Of a DNA stretch of 21,117 nucleotides, positions 7,833 through 16,115 are shown piece by piece; position 1 is the first letter of the stretch; every line of letters starts with the position of its first letter. The stretch spans positions 1-21,117 of the forward strand of contig JBLHXN010000061.1 in NCBI GenBank assembly GCA_047630355.1, written 5' to 3'. This DNA is from JANQUM01 sp047630355 (GTDB lineage: Bacteria > Bacteroidota > Bacteroidia > Cytophagales > Spirosomataceae). Made by a program: the position numbers and the translations under genes. A model generated the notes under the pieces. That model did not search any database. It was not told where the DNA came from and saw nothing but the letters and a program-made list of their open reading frames with translations.

Positions 7833-9044
7833 ATGAATATTCACGAGTATCAAGGAAAAGAAATCTTGAGCAAATATGGCGTTCAGATTCAGCGGGGAAT
7901 TGTTGCTGAGACTCCAATGAAGGCCGTTGAAGCCTACAAAGAAATTTCAAAAATGACTGATTCAAATTTTGCAGTCATAAAGTCACAGATACACGCGGGT
8001 GGACGTGGAAAAGGTACAATAGTTGGGTCAGATCAGCGGGGAGTTCAACTTGCCAAGTCTCAGGACGAGATAAAGCAAATAGCTGAGAACCTTCTCGGAA
8101 ACGTTTTAGTTACGCACCAAACGGGAGATGCCGGTAAAAGAGTAAACAAAATACTTATTGCCGAAGACGTTTATTACCCAGGTGATAGTGAGCCGAAAGA
8201 ATTTTACATCTCGATACTTCTTGACCGTGGCAGAGCATGCAACGTTATCATGGCCTCTACAGAAGGTGGTATGGATATCGAAGAAGTAGCAGAAAATACT
8301 CCTGAAAAAATCATCAAAGAATGGATTGACCCTACGGTTGGTTTACAAGGTTTTCAATGCCGTAAAGTCGCTAGTAATCTTGGGTTAACTGGGAAAGCGA
8401 ACAAGGAGATGGTAAAATTCATCAACTCGCTTTACAACGCGTATGTGAGCACAGACTCGTCTATGTTTGAAATCAATCCGGTTTTGAAAACATCTGACGA
8501 TCGGATTTTGGCAGTTGATGCTAAAGTTGATTTGGATGACAACGCTCTTTTCCGTCACAAAGACTTAGCAGATTTACGCGATAAAGCGGAAGAAGACCCA
8601 ACCGAAGTTGAAGCTTCTGAAAACGATTTAAATTATGTAAACCTTGACGGAAACGTGGGCTGCATGGTAAACGGAGCCGGACTTGCCATGGCAACGATGG
8701 ATATTATCAAACTTTACGGTGGCGAACCCGCTAACTTCCTTGACGTAGGTGGTGGGGCAAATGCCAAAACTGTTGAAGCAGGTTTCCGTCTTATCTTAAA
8801 AGACCCGAACGTTAAGGCAATTTTTGTAAACATCTTCGGAGGAATCGTTCGTTGCGACCGCGTTGCCAACGGAATCGTTGATGCCTATAATTCTATCGGT
8901 GAAATACCCGTTCCTATTATCGTTAGATTTCAGGGAACCAACGCCGAAGAAGGTGCTAAGATTATTTCTGATTCAGGTTTAAAGGTTTATTCAGCAATAT
9001 TACTAAAAGATGCCGCTGAATTAGTGCAAAAAGTACTTGCGTAA
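7833..9044 (+). CDS. sucC: Succinyl-CoA synthetase beta subunit (ADP/GDP-forming)
   Basis: A 403-residue ATP-grasp protein that, with SucD, interconverts succinyl-CoA and succinate with substrate-level ATP or GTP formation in the TCA cycle. It starts with the typical 'MNIHEYQGKEIL', has the nucleotide-binding 'GGRGKG' (56-61) and metal-site 'FEINP' (212-216), and the C-terminal ligase domain carries 'LDVGGGAN' (303-310) and 'FGGIVRCDRVANGI' (335-348). Length is normal for the family. The gene is alone: sucD, usually adjacent in proteobacteria, is not in the window, and a terminator follows directly. Separate sucC and sucD loci are common in Bacteroidota. Confidence 0.97.
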   Translation: MNIHEYQGKEILSKYGVQIQRGIVAETPMKAVEAYKEISKMTDSNFAVIKSQIHAGGRGKGTIVGSDQRGVQLAKSQDEIKQIAENLLGNVLVTHQTGDAGKRVNKILIAEDVYYPGDSEPKEFYISILLDRGRACNVIMASTEGGMDIEEVAENTPEKIIKEWIDPTVGLQGFQCRKVASNLGLTGKANKEMVKFINSLYNAYVSTDSSMFEINPVLKTSDDRILAVDAKVDLDDNALFRHKDLADLRDKAEEDPTEVEASENDLNYVNLDGNVGCMVNGAGLAMATMDIIKLYGGEPANFLDVGGGANAKTVEAGFRLILKDPNVKAIFVNIFGGIVRCDRVANGIVDAYNSIGEIPVPIIVRFQGTNAEEGAKIISDSGLKVYSAILLKDAAELVQKVLA

Positions 9045-9064
9045 AATTTGACACATTTTATATT

Positions 9065-9099
9065 AACTCCATGAAGTAAGTTATCTTCGTGGAGTTTTT
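9065..9099 (+). terminator. Rho-independent terminator after sucC
   Basis: A 12-bp stem with a single G-U pair (AACTCCATGAAG at 9065-9076 with CTTCGTGGAGTT at 9085-9096) and an 8-base loop is followed by T at 9095-9099. It lies 20 bp after the sucC stop and ends 11 bp before the start of the next gene. A GTG inside its right arm (9089) is therefore an unlikely start for that gene. Confidence 0.85.
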
Positions 9100-9109
9100 C
9101 TTTGTGAAT

Positions 9110-10456
9110 ATGAATAAATATTACGAAACATTTCAAGAATTTATCTACGAAATCTTCGACCTCGAATCTGACCGAGCATCGTTTACCGAAATCGTGGAAG
9201 GAATTTCTAAGAATGTGTACTTTAGAGGAACTAACCTCTGGATTCTTATTTTCGCCATATTAGTTGCGTCTGTTGGATTGAATATGAATTCAACGGCGGT
9301 TGTAATCGGAGCCATGCTTATTTCACCCCTCATGGGACCGATTATTGGTATTGGTCTGGGGATAGGTATTTACGACTTTGATCTAATCAAAAAATCAGCT
9401 TGGAACTTACTAATTGCGGTTTTTATATCAGTTTTAACCTCTACTATTTATTTTTGGTTAACGCCCTTAAAAGAAGCACAATCTGAATTACTTGGCAGAA
9501 CCTTGCCCACAATTTGGGACGTATTAATTGCTTTCTTTGGAGGTTTGGCAGGAATTGTGGCTTATACCCGTCAGGAGAAAAGTAACGTTATTCCGGGCGT
9601 TGCAATCGCTACTGCACTTATGCCTCCACTTTGCACTGCGGGTTTCGGATTAGCAACCGGAAATTTATATTATTTTATTGGTGCTTTTTATCTATTTTTC
9701 ATAAATAGCGTGTTCATAGCTACCGCAACTATTATAATTGTTCGGTATTTAAAAATTCCGTATAAAGAATGGGTTGACGCAGCTCAGCAGGCGAAGATGA
9801 GAAATTACGTTGTTGTAGTGACAATTCTGACATTGATTCCAAGTATTTATTTAGCGTACGATATTGTAGGAAGAAGTATTTATAACCGGAACGCCGCAAA
9901 GTTTATTGAAGAACAATTTGAATCAGAAAAAACTATTATAGTTGAAAAAAGGATTAACCCAAAAGAGAAGAAAATTGAGTTGTTTATAATCGGAGAGAAA
10001 ATTGATTCGACTCAACTAAAGCTTATTAGAAGCAAATTAGCCAAGTATAGTTTATTTGACACACAGCTGTCCGTTCGTCAGGATGATCCTAATTCCGAAA
10101 ATTCATCTATTGAAATGATGAGAACCGGAATTATTGAGGAAATGTACAGCCGGAACGAAGTCACGTTAATTCAAAAAGAAGCAGAAATTAAAAGATTGTC
10201 TGATGAATTGAATAATTACCACACAATGGAACAATTGAGCGATAATGTAAGTAAAGAGTTAACGATACAATACCCTGAAGTAATTGAATGCTCCATGAAC
10301 AAATCGATTATCTTTAGTAAGGAAGGCAAGTCCGACACAACTGTGCTCGTATTATTGAACACGAAAAAGAAAATTCCGAAGAATTCAATGGAGAGAATGG
10401 ACAAGTGGCTTAAATTCAGATTGCAGGAAAATAAAGTAAAAATACTAACTTACTAG
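9110..10456 (+). CDS. DUF389 membrane protein
   Basis: A 448-residue protein with about seven hydrophobic segments in the first 250 residues, near 41-58, 62-87, 96-117, 136-152, 160-180, 186-212 and 233-250. A soluble C-terminal part (260-448) follows. The DUF389 core is clear from 'VGLNMNSTAVVIGAMLISPLMGPI' (55-78) and 'VIPGVAIATALMPPLCTAGFG' (160-180). The biochemical role of DUF389 proteins is unknown. I chose the ATG at 9110; in-frame GTG codons at 9089 and 9104 exist, but the first lies in the sucC terminator stem. The gene ends 1 bp before the mscS-like gene, so they form a pair, and a joint role in membrane or osmotic stress is plausible but inferred. Confidence 0.85.
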   Translation: MNKYYETFQEFIYEIFDLESDRASFTEIVEGISKNVYFRGTNLWILIFAILVASVGLNMNSTAVVIGAMLISPLMGPIIGIGLGIGIYDFDLIKKSAWNLLIAVFISVLTSTIYFWLTPLKEAQSELLGRTLPTIWDVLIAFFGGLAGIVAYTRQEKSNVIPGVAIATALMPPLCTAGFGLATGNLYYFIGAFYLFFINSVFIATATIIIVRYLKIPYKEWVDAAQQAKMRNYVVVVTILTLIPSIYLAYDIVGRSIYNRNAAKFIEEQFESEKTIIVEKRINPKEKKIELFIIGEKIDSTQLKLIRSKLAKYSLFDTQLSVRQDDPNSENSSIEMMRTGIIEEMYSRNEVTLIQKEAEIKRLSDELNNYHTMEQLSDNVSKELTIQYPEVIECSMNKSIIFSKEGKSDTTVLVLLNTKKKIPKNSMERMDKWLKFRLQENKVKILTY

Positions 10457-10457
10457 T

Positions 10458-11393
10458 ATGAATTTTTTACAAATAATATCGGAATCAACAAAAAAGACAA
10501 TCAGGGATACGTCTAGCAACACGGTTCAGAACATCCTCGAATTCCGGTTATTGAAATTCAGTAATTACCAACTCACTATCAGCGACATTCTACTTATCGC
10601 CGTTATAATAGTGCTTTGTACCTACTTACTAAAGTTGATTGGGGCAATCCTCGATCGTTTCGTCGAGAGTAAAAGAATTGACAACAGAAACCGAATTACG
10701 ATTTCTACATTGCTGAAGTACTTGGTTTGGGTAGTCGCCATTATCTTATCGTTAGATGTAATTGGCGTCAAAATCACGATTCTGCTTGCCGGTTCGGCGG
10801 CTTTATTAGTTGGTTTGGGATTAGGCTTGCAACAGATTTTCTCCGACATAGTATCGGGCATATTTTTATTACTGGAAGGCAGTGTAAAAATAGGTGATAT
10901 TATGGAAGTGGACGGTATTGTAGGACGGGTTCTTAAAATCAATTTACGCACCTCCGAAGTTTTGACAAGGGCCGGAATTATAATTATCGTACCCAATCAC
11001 AAATTCATTGTTGAAAATGTTGTCAACTGGAGCCATAATGCCACCACTACCCGATTTACCGTAACGGTAGGAGTATCTTACAACAGCGATGCCACGCTGG
11101 TCAAAAAAATCCTCTTAGAATGTGCTATCAGCCATGGTAGCATTGTTGACCGAAAGCCTTACGAAGCAATTGTACGATTGATTGATTTTGGCGATAGTTC
11201 ATTAGATTTTGAATTGCTTTTTTGGAGTAAAGAAGGCTTCAGTATCGAGAATATAAAAAGTGATTTACGGTTTATGATTCTTTCTAAATTTAGAAAGAAT
11301 GGCGTCGAAATTCCTTTCCCACAGCGTGATCTTAATTTAAGGACTGGTTTTAACTTTATTGAAAAAGAGGAAGTTCCGCCGCCAGCTCCTTAA
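10458..11393 (+). CDS. MscS-family small-conductance mechanosensitive channel
   Basis: A 311-residue protein that probably opens on membrane tension to release solutes during hypo-osmotic shock. Membrane helices lie near 42-62 and 84-104. The pore-lining helix is about 108-140, with the small-residue pattern 'AGSAALLVGLGLGLQQIFSD'. The beta domain follows with 'GDIMEVDGIVGRVLKINLR' (146-164) and 'IIVPNHKFI' (176-184). The C-terminal 'GVEIPFPQRDL' (282-292) is the usual end of the MscS fold. It starts 1 bp after the DUF389 stop, implying cotranscription and coupled translation. Its stop shares TTAA with the stop of the convergent MBL-fold gene. Confidence 0.93.
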   Translation: MNFLQIISESTKKTIRDTSSNTVQNILEFRLLKFSNYQLTISDILLIAVIIVLCTYLLKLIGAILDRFVESKRIDNRNRITISTLLKYLVWVVAIILSLDVIGVKITILLAGSAALLVGLGLGLQQIFSDIVSGIFLLLEGSVKIGDIMEVDGIVGRVLKINLRTSEVLTRAGIIIIVPNHKFIVENVVNWSHNATTTRFTVTVGVSYNSDATLVKKILLECAISHGSIVDRKPYEAIVRLIDFGDSSLDFELLFWSKEGFSIENIKSDLRFMILSKFRKNGVEIPFPQRDLNLRTGFNFIEKEEVPPPAP

Positions 11394-12235
11394 TTCAAGG
11401 AATGGCTTTCACCAATTTCTAATACCTTAAAAGGAGTTTCGTATTTCTCACACGCTGCTTTAAACTTGTCTGGATTTTCTGTATTAAACGTAAACAAATC
11501 ATAGTGATGTGGTATGACGCAGCTAGTATTTATCACTTTTCCGAGCCTTGCGGCTTCGTCCGGGTTTAGGTTTCCCGCCACTTTTCGCTCGGGCTTATTA
11601 CCGTTTATCGGTAAGAAAGCGACATCAATTTTATAGCTTCCCAAAAGGTCTTCCAACCCTTCGAACCATAAAGTATCACCCGAATGATAAATAGTATAAT
11701 CACCAAACTTTACAATAAAGCTCATAAAGCAATGCTGCCCTAACTCGTTGACTTGCAAATAATTATGAGCTGCGGGCAAACCAATAATTTCAAAACTCCC
11801 GCATGTCACAGAAGTTCCGGTTGTCAGACCAAATATTTTATTCTTGTTTATTTTGCAACGCTCGGCAACGAAACTACGGTTTGCCTCAGGTGCAATGAAT
11901 TTTATATCAGGATTGGCATTAAAGAGCGGAATGAGTGTTTCTGCGTCTAAATGATCGGTATGATTATGCGATGATGTCACCACATCTATCATGTCTAACT
12001 GCTCCGGACCAATTACGAGCTCACTCATCCGAACGTGCGGCTTATCGGTTTTGCTGTATTTTTTGGTAAGACTATCTGATAAATACGGATCGAACAATAA
12101 GTGTTCTCCCATATATTGAATTAAAAATCCGCTTTGACCCAACCACCAAAGGCGAAAACCATTTGTGTTTTTAACGGAACTTCTGATGTCGTTCAGTAAA
12201 TCGGTATCTTTTTGAAAAGCTTTAATTAACTCCAT
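11390..12235 (-). CDS. UlaG-like MBL-fold metallo-hydrolase
   Basis: A 281-residue metallo-beta-lactamase-fold enzyme with the metal-binding HNHTDH (90-95), H157, the 'YHSGDT' aspartate D187 and a C-terminal histidine pair at 243-244. Overall order and length resemble UlaG (L-ascorbate-6-phosphate lactonase) and related lactonases or phosphodiesterases. Two motifs support this: 'WWLGQSGFLIQ' near the N-terminus and 'LFDPYLS' (47-53). In this setting, last in a sugar operon with dehydrogenases upstream, a lactonase opening an oxidised sugar is an attractive but unproven idea. It starts 1 bp after the deoC stop. No terminator follows, because the gene ends inside the stop of the convergent mscS-like gene. 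Confidence 0.82.
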   Translation of the reverse strand: MELIKAFQKDTDLLNDIRSSVKNTNGFRLWWLGQSGFLIQYMGEHLLFDPYLSDSLTKKYSKTDKPHVRMSELVIGPEQLDMIDVVTSSHNHTDHLDAETLIPLFNANPDIKFIAPEANRSFVAERCKINKNKIFGLTTGTSVTCGSFEIIGLPAAHNYLQVNELGQHCFMSFIVKFGDYTIYHSGDTLWFEGLEDLLGSYKIDVAFLPINGNKPERKVAGNLNPDEAARLGKVINTSCVIPHHYDLFTFNTENPDKFKAACEKYETPFKVLEIGESHSLN

Positions 12236-12236
12236 A

Positions 12237-12989
12237 TTAATATCCTACAGTTAGAGTTTCTACGTCTTTTGCATCGAGTCCAAGTCGTTTTTTAGCTTCC
12301 TCAATTATCGAGACGGTAGCCGATGCCCCAAGTCGGGTACAACCCAACTCTTTCACTCGTAACAGTCCGTCGAGCGTTCTTACACCGCCAGCAGCTTTTA
12401 TTTGTACGTTGTCATCAGCGTATTGACGCATCAAAATTAAATCGTGCTCGGTGGCTCCTTCGTAGCTATATTTTCCGTCTTCACCTTTCACAAAACCGTA
12501 ACCCGTAGAAGTTTTTATAAACTCCACTCCTACCGAATTACAAATTCTACAAAGTTTGATTTTATGCTTATCACTCGTAATGAAATCATTTTCAAAAATA
12601 ACTTTTAGAAGTGCTCCGTGCTTACGGCATTCTTTGTGAATGGCGTAAATTTCTTTCTTTACGTAACGCCAATCCTCGCCCAAAACTTTTCCGGCATTTA
12701 CTACCATGTCGATTTCGGTTGCTCCATCCTGACAAGCGGTTTTAGTTTCGTAAACCTTCGCTTTGATAGTACCATTGCCGTGTGGAAAACCGATTACTGA
12801 ACAAACGTTCACATCACTACCTTTCAGTAATTCGGCACATTCTTTCACGAAGTAAGGTTTGATACAAACGGCGGCAACATCGTACTCAACGGCAACTTTA
12901 CAACCTTCCGTCAACTCGCCATCCGTCATAGTCGGGTGAAGCAAAGAATGATCAATCATTTTGGCAACATCTTTCAATTCAAATTCCAT
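12237..12989 (-). CDS. deoC: DeoC-family deoxyribose-phosphate aldolase
   Basis: A 250-residue TIM-barrel class I aldolase. The catalytic residues expected for DeoC are present: D94 in 'TEIDMVVNAG', Schiff-base lysine K159 in 'VEFIKTSTGYG' and K198 in 'VQIKAAGGVRT'. DeoC cleaves 2-deoxyribose 5-phosphate to acetaldehyde and glyceraldehyde 3-phosphate. No deoxynucleoside genes (deoA, deoB, deoD, cdd) are nearby. Instead it lies between a MetE-like methyltransferase and an MBL hydrolase in a sugar-type operon, so its true substrate may be another aldol such as a deoxy or keto sugar phosphate. It starts 14 bp after the upstream stop. Family membership is secure; substrate is not. Confidence 0.92.
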   Translation of the reverse strand: MEFELKDVAKMIDHSLLHPTMTDGELTEGCKVAVEYDVAAVCIKPYFVKECAELLKGSDVNVCSVIGFPHGNGTIKAKVYETKTACQDGATEIDMVVNAGKVLGEDWRYVKKEIYAIHKECRKHGALLKVIFENDFITSDKHKIKLCRICNSVGVEFIKTSTGYGFVKGEDGKYSYEGATEHDLILMRQYADDNVQIKAAGGVRTLDGLLRVKELGCTRLGASATVSIIEEAKKRLGLDAKDVETLTVGY

Positions 12990-13003
12990 AGTATTATTTT
13001 TAT

Positions 13004-14032
13004 TTAAGATGCCCTTACTTTTTTAGCTCCTAAGCACATATTAGTCAACTTTTGCTTCGCCGCCCAGCGTGCTGTTTGACTTAGACCACAATCGGGTGCA
13101 ACGGCGAGTTTTTCGGCAGGAACGTACTTCAAACATCTTTCAATGCGTTCTACTACGTCTTCCACCGTTTCGATGTAATAATTTTTCACGTCAATAATTC
13201 CAACGGCTACGTCTTTTGCTTCGGCAAATTGGGCAAGCAGTTCTATTTCGTCAAATTCACGGTTCGCCATTTCTACGTGGATTTCATCAACGTTGATATC
13301 TAAGAAGTCAGGCAGCATCGGATGCAATTTTCGATAACCAACCGGACGACCTTTAAAGTTTCCGAAGCACAAATGCGTGGATAAACGAGCCTTTCCAACA
13401 ATACCTTCTAACGTACGATTAAAAATATCAACGAAGCGTTTGGTATCTTCTTTGTAGGCGTAACACGACATAGACGGTTCATCAATCGTAATTTCGGTGC
13501 AACCCGCTTCGACCAGTTTTTTCAATTCAGCATTTACAAACGGAAGAATGGCTTCAGTGATATCGAAGCGGTCTTTGTAAATTTTACCGTCGGGTATCAT
13601 TCTACCGCTTAACGTATAAGGTCCGGGAATCGACGCTTTCAAAACAGGACCTTTGGGAGCGAGAACTTGTAACCTTTTGAATTCCTCTACGGCACCAAGT
13701 CCGTTTGGTGCGGTTAAGGCTTCAATGATCGAATGCTTACCACGTTGATCGTGGGCGGGTGGACCAAATTTTCGGGTTTCGTCGTGATTCGGTCGAAGCC
13801 CTTTAATGAATCCGTAAAAAGATAGATTAAAATCGAGGCGAGTTTGTTCTCCGTCGGTGATTACGTCTAAACCAGAAGTTACTTGATCGTGCACGGCGGC
13901 AATCACCGCATCGTTCACCATTTCTTCAATATCGGCGGCACCGAATTGATTTAGGTTTTGACTCGAAAATTCAAGCCAGCCCGGAAAAGGGTACGAGCCA
14001 ATTACAGTTGTTCTTATTTTATGAGGTTGCAT
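13004..14032 (-). CDS. Short MetE-like zinc-dependent methyltransferase
   Basis: A 342-residue protein matching only the catalytic C-terminal barrel of cobalamin-independent methionine synthase (full-length MetE is about 750). The thiol-activating zinc ligands are all present: H220 and C222 in 'STHLCFGN', E254 in 'HVEMANR' and C315 in 'APDCGLSQ'. 'IGSYPFP' (11-17), 'DGEQTR' (60-65) and 'TIDEPSM' (182-188) are typical of the MetE/UROD-like group. Such short members include archaeal-type core MetE and thiol alkyl-transfer enzymes such as epoxyalkane:CoM transferase, so methionine synthesis is not assured. Its placement among sugar-catabolic genes suggests methyl or alkyl transfer tied to the pathway, for example from a methylated substrate, but this is inference. 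It is 59 bp downstream of the Gfo/Idh/MocA gene and 14 bp before deoC. Confidence 0.82.
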   Translation of the reverse strand: MQPHKIRTTVIGSYPFPGWLEFSSQNLNQFGAADIEEMVNDAVIAAVHDQVTSGLDVITDGEQTRLDFNLSFYGFIKGLRPNHDETRKFGPPAHDQRGKHSIIEALTAPNGLGAVEEFKRLQVLAPKGPVLKASIPGPYTLSGRMIPDGKIYKDRFDITEAILPFVNAELKKLVEAGCTEITIDEPSMSCYAYKEDTKRFVDIFNRTLEGIVGKARLSTHLCFGNFKGRPVGYRKLHPMLPDFLDINVDEIHVEMANREFDEIELLAQFAEAKDVAVGIIDVKNYYIETVEDVVERIERCLKYVPAEKLAVAPDCGLSQTARWAAKQKLTNMCLGAKKVRAS

Positions 14033-14091
14033 ATTAACTTAGGTTTTAATAGACAGGTTATTTTGTGGGTTTTGTAGAAGTCTTCAAAATG

Positions 14092-15288
14092 CTACGCTGT
14101 AGAAATTTCTTTGATTTCACCACTTTCTTTATCTTTCACAATTACAACTTTATCGCCGTTCGGAAGAATTTCCTCTTTGATAAACCAGTGCTTTTCGTCG
14201 TATTCTTTATAAACCGACGGCTTGTTGAGTCCGGTTTGTCCCCGCCATTCTTTCAATTCTACGGGTTCCCACTTTTTGGTTTCGGCAGATTTATACGCCG
14301 CGTCAACTATAGCATTGACAATGTAACCGTCGTAGAATGTTTCTTGTGGTTGTTCGCCTTTTTCAAAAGCATCAAACATATCAATGAACATATTTGGGTA
14401 ACCCAACTCGTGAGCTTCATCTCCCACCGGAAACTGCCAGCCGTCAGATTTTTCTGCTTTTTCAACTACGTAACCGTCGCCACCTTCGCCCGAAGTAAAC
14501 ATTTCGAAACCGGTTCTGAGCCATGAGTTTATCCAAATCGTACCTTCAGTGCCCATTACTTCGTCCCGCAAATCCATTCCACCACGAAAAGTCCAAGAAG
14601 CTTCAAACTGCCCGATGGCTCCATTCTCGTACTTTACCAATCCAATGGCGTGATCTTCGGCTTCAATGGGCTTTACCTGCGTGTCCATCCAGCACATTAC
14701 TTCAACGGGTTTTATATCTTTTCCGATAAAATTTCGGGCAATTTCGATACAATGGCAACCCATATCAAGAATTGCTCCTCCACCAGCAAAGTTTTTATCC
14801 CAAAACCAATCTGAGTGCGGACCGGGGTGCGTCTCGCGGGATTTTGCCCAAAGCACTCTTCCAATTGCTCCGTCTTTTACAGATTTTAGAGATTTTTGAA
14901 ATTTGGGCGTGTAGCACAAATCCTCCAAATATCCCGCGAAAATTCCGGCTTCCTCTACTGCTTTCATCATTCGGTAACCTTCTTCAGCGTTTCTACCGAG
15001 AGGTTTCGTGCAAAGCACCGCTTTTTTGTGTTTTACGCACAGATTTACAGCTTCTTCGTGCTGAAAATTTGGCAGTGCAATGATGACTATTTCCGCCGCA
15101 TCGTTTTTAACGGCTTCTTCCATATCAGTGGTTGCGTGAGGAACGTTGTAATCGGTAGCAAAGCGTTGAACGGTAGCTTCCGAACGTGAAAAAACTACTT
15201 CGACAGTGTCTTTACCACGTCTTCCAATGAGAGATTCGGCGTAAAACCGACCGATGAAGCCGCCGCCAAGAATACATAATTTAACCAT
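14092..15288 (-). CDS. Gfo/Idh/MocA-family NAD(P)-dependent oxidoreductase
   Basis: A 398-residue dehydrogenase with an N-terminal Rossmann fold ('CILGGGFIGRFYAESL', 5-20). The usual EKP motif is replaced by TKP (94-96), keeping the lysine K95. The substrate domain has 'GGGAILDMGCHCIEIARNFIG' (169-189) with D175 and H179 at the expected catalytic positions. Family members oxidise sugars, inositols or sugar acids, or act on anomeric groups. The C-terminal tail after about 340 is longer than in many members and rich in charged residues. It lies third from the operon end, 26 bp after the SIS gene. The substrate cannot be told from sequence. No signal peptide is present, so it is cytoplasmic. Confidence 0.9.
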   Translation of the reverse strand: MVKLCILGGGFIGRFYAESLIGRRGKDTVEVVFSRSEATVQRFATDYNVPHATTDMEEAVKNDAAEIVIIALPNFQHEEAVNLCVKHKKAVLCTKPLGRNAEEGYRMMKAVEEAGIFAGYLEDLCYTPKFQKSLKSVKDGAIGRVLWAKSRETHPGPHSDWFWDKNFAGGGAILDMGCHCIEIARNFIGKDIKPVEVMCWMDTQVKPIEAEDHAIGLVKYENGAIGQFEASWTFRGGMDLRDEVMGTEGTIWINSWLRTGFEMFTSGEGGDGYVVEKAEKSDGWQFPVGDEAHELGYPNMFIDMFDAFEKGEQPQETFYDGYIVNAIVDAAYKSAETKKWEPVELKEWRGQTGLNKPSVYKEYDEKHWFIKEEILPNGDKVVIVKDKESGEIKEISTA

Positions 15289-15314
15289 TTTTATAAATTA
15301 AGGTTGAATATATT

Positions 15315-16115
15315 TCAGTCTTCAGAAACGTATGATTTCACGCCGTTCTTTGCGTACAGTTTAGCGATACGGTGGCTGTGTTCGTCGTAAGCGGCTTCAA
15401 AAAGTTCAACCGCTTTTTCTGCTCCAACCGTATTTGCCGAAGCCAACGCTTTTGGCGGATGTCCCGCCTTGACGAGTAATTCCGCCACGTGAGCTTTGAT
15501 GCAATTCACAATTATCGCACCGCCGACCGTAGAACCCGGACTGACCTTCGGTAGCAAACCCTCAATCTCAATCATGGCATCACCGACAGGTGCTCCGGTA
15601 TCAAGAATTATATCTGCGAAATCACTCAATTTTGTTCCGTCGGCTCGTTTGGAGGTGCTCTTTTCGGAATGTTCTTTCGTGATTAAAGCGACTACTTTGA
15701 TTCCAGCCTTTTGAAACCCTTCCGCCATTTCGACGGGAACAACATTGGTGCCACTCGAAGAAATTATCAATGCCGAATCTTGTTCGGATAAATCAAAATT
15801 GCGTAAAATTTTATCCGCAAAACCGGGAACATTTTCGAGAAACATTGCCTGTCGCTGCCCGTTTGCCCCAACCACTAAATTATGAAAAGTAAGCGACAAC
15901 TCAACGATGGGATTGAAACCGGGGAACGAACCGTAACGCGGCCACATTTCTTCTACCATGATGCGGCTGTGACCCGAACCAAATACGTGCACCATTCTTT
16001 TGGCGAGAATAGTTTTTGCAAACATTTCGGCAACTTCAATTATTTTATCTTCCTGATTTTCAACCGTTTGCACGATTTGGTTTACCTTGTTAAGGTAGAT
16101 TTTTGTTAACGACAT
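15315..16115 (-). CDS. SIS-domain sugar isomerase-like protein (UPF0309 type)
   Basis: A 266-residue protein with a SIS sugar-phosphate-binding domain: 'VHVFGSGHSRIMVEEMW' (42-58) and the phosphate-binding serine-rich 'LIISSSGTNVVPVEMA' (116-131). The whole order, including 'GHPPKALASANTVGAEKAVE' (218-237), matches the UPF0309 group, whose reaction is not firmly known but probably concerns phosphosugars or amino-sugar phosphates. The first 26 bases overlap the end of the ROK kinase gene in another frame, which suggests translational coupling and a shared step: phosphorylation by the kinase, then isomerisation. The ATG at 16115 is kept because the helical N-terminus typical of the family begins there. 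Confidence 0.85.
   Translation of the reverse strand: MSLTKIYLNKVNQIVQTVENQEDKIIEVAEMFAKTILAKRMVHVFGSGHSRIMVEEMWPRYGSFPGFNPIVELSLTFHNLVVGANGQRQAMFLENVPGFADKILRNFDLSEQDSALIISSSGTNVVPVEMAEGFQKAGIKVVALITKEHSEKSTSKRADGTKLSDFADIILDTGAPVGDAMIEIEGLLPKVSPGSTVGGAIIVNCIKAHVAELLVKAGHPPKALASANTVGAEKAVELFEAAYDEHSHRIAKLYAKNGVKSYVSED

Noticed and set aside
9089..9109. GTG start at 9089 for the DUF389 gene
   Set aside because: The codon lies in the right arm of the sucC terminator; the ATG at 9110 is better.
10622..10996. 124-codon minus-strand frame
   Set aside because: Lies wholly antisense inside the MscS channel gene, whose motifs are unambiguous.
14065..14526. 153-codon plus-strand frame
   Set aside because: Antisense to the Gfo/Idh/MocA gene, with a phenylalanine-rich low-complexity product and no family features.
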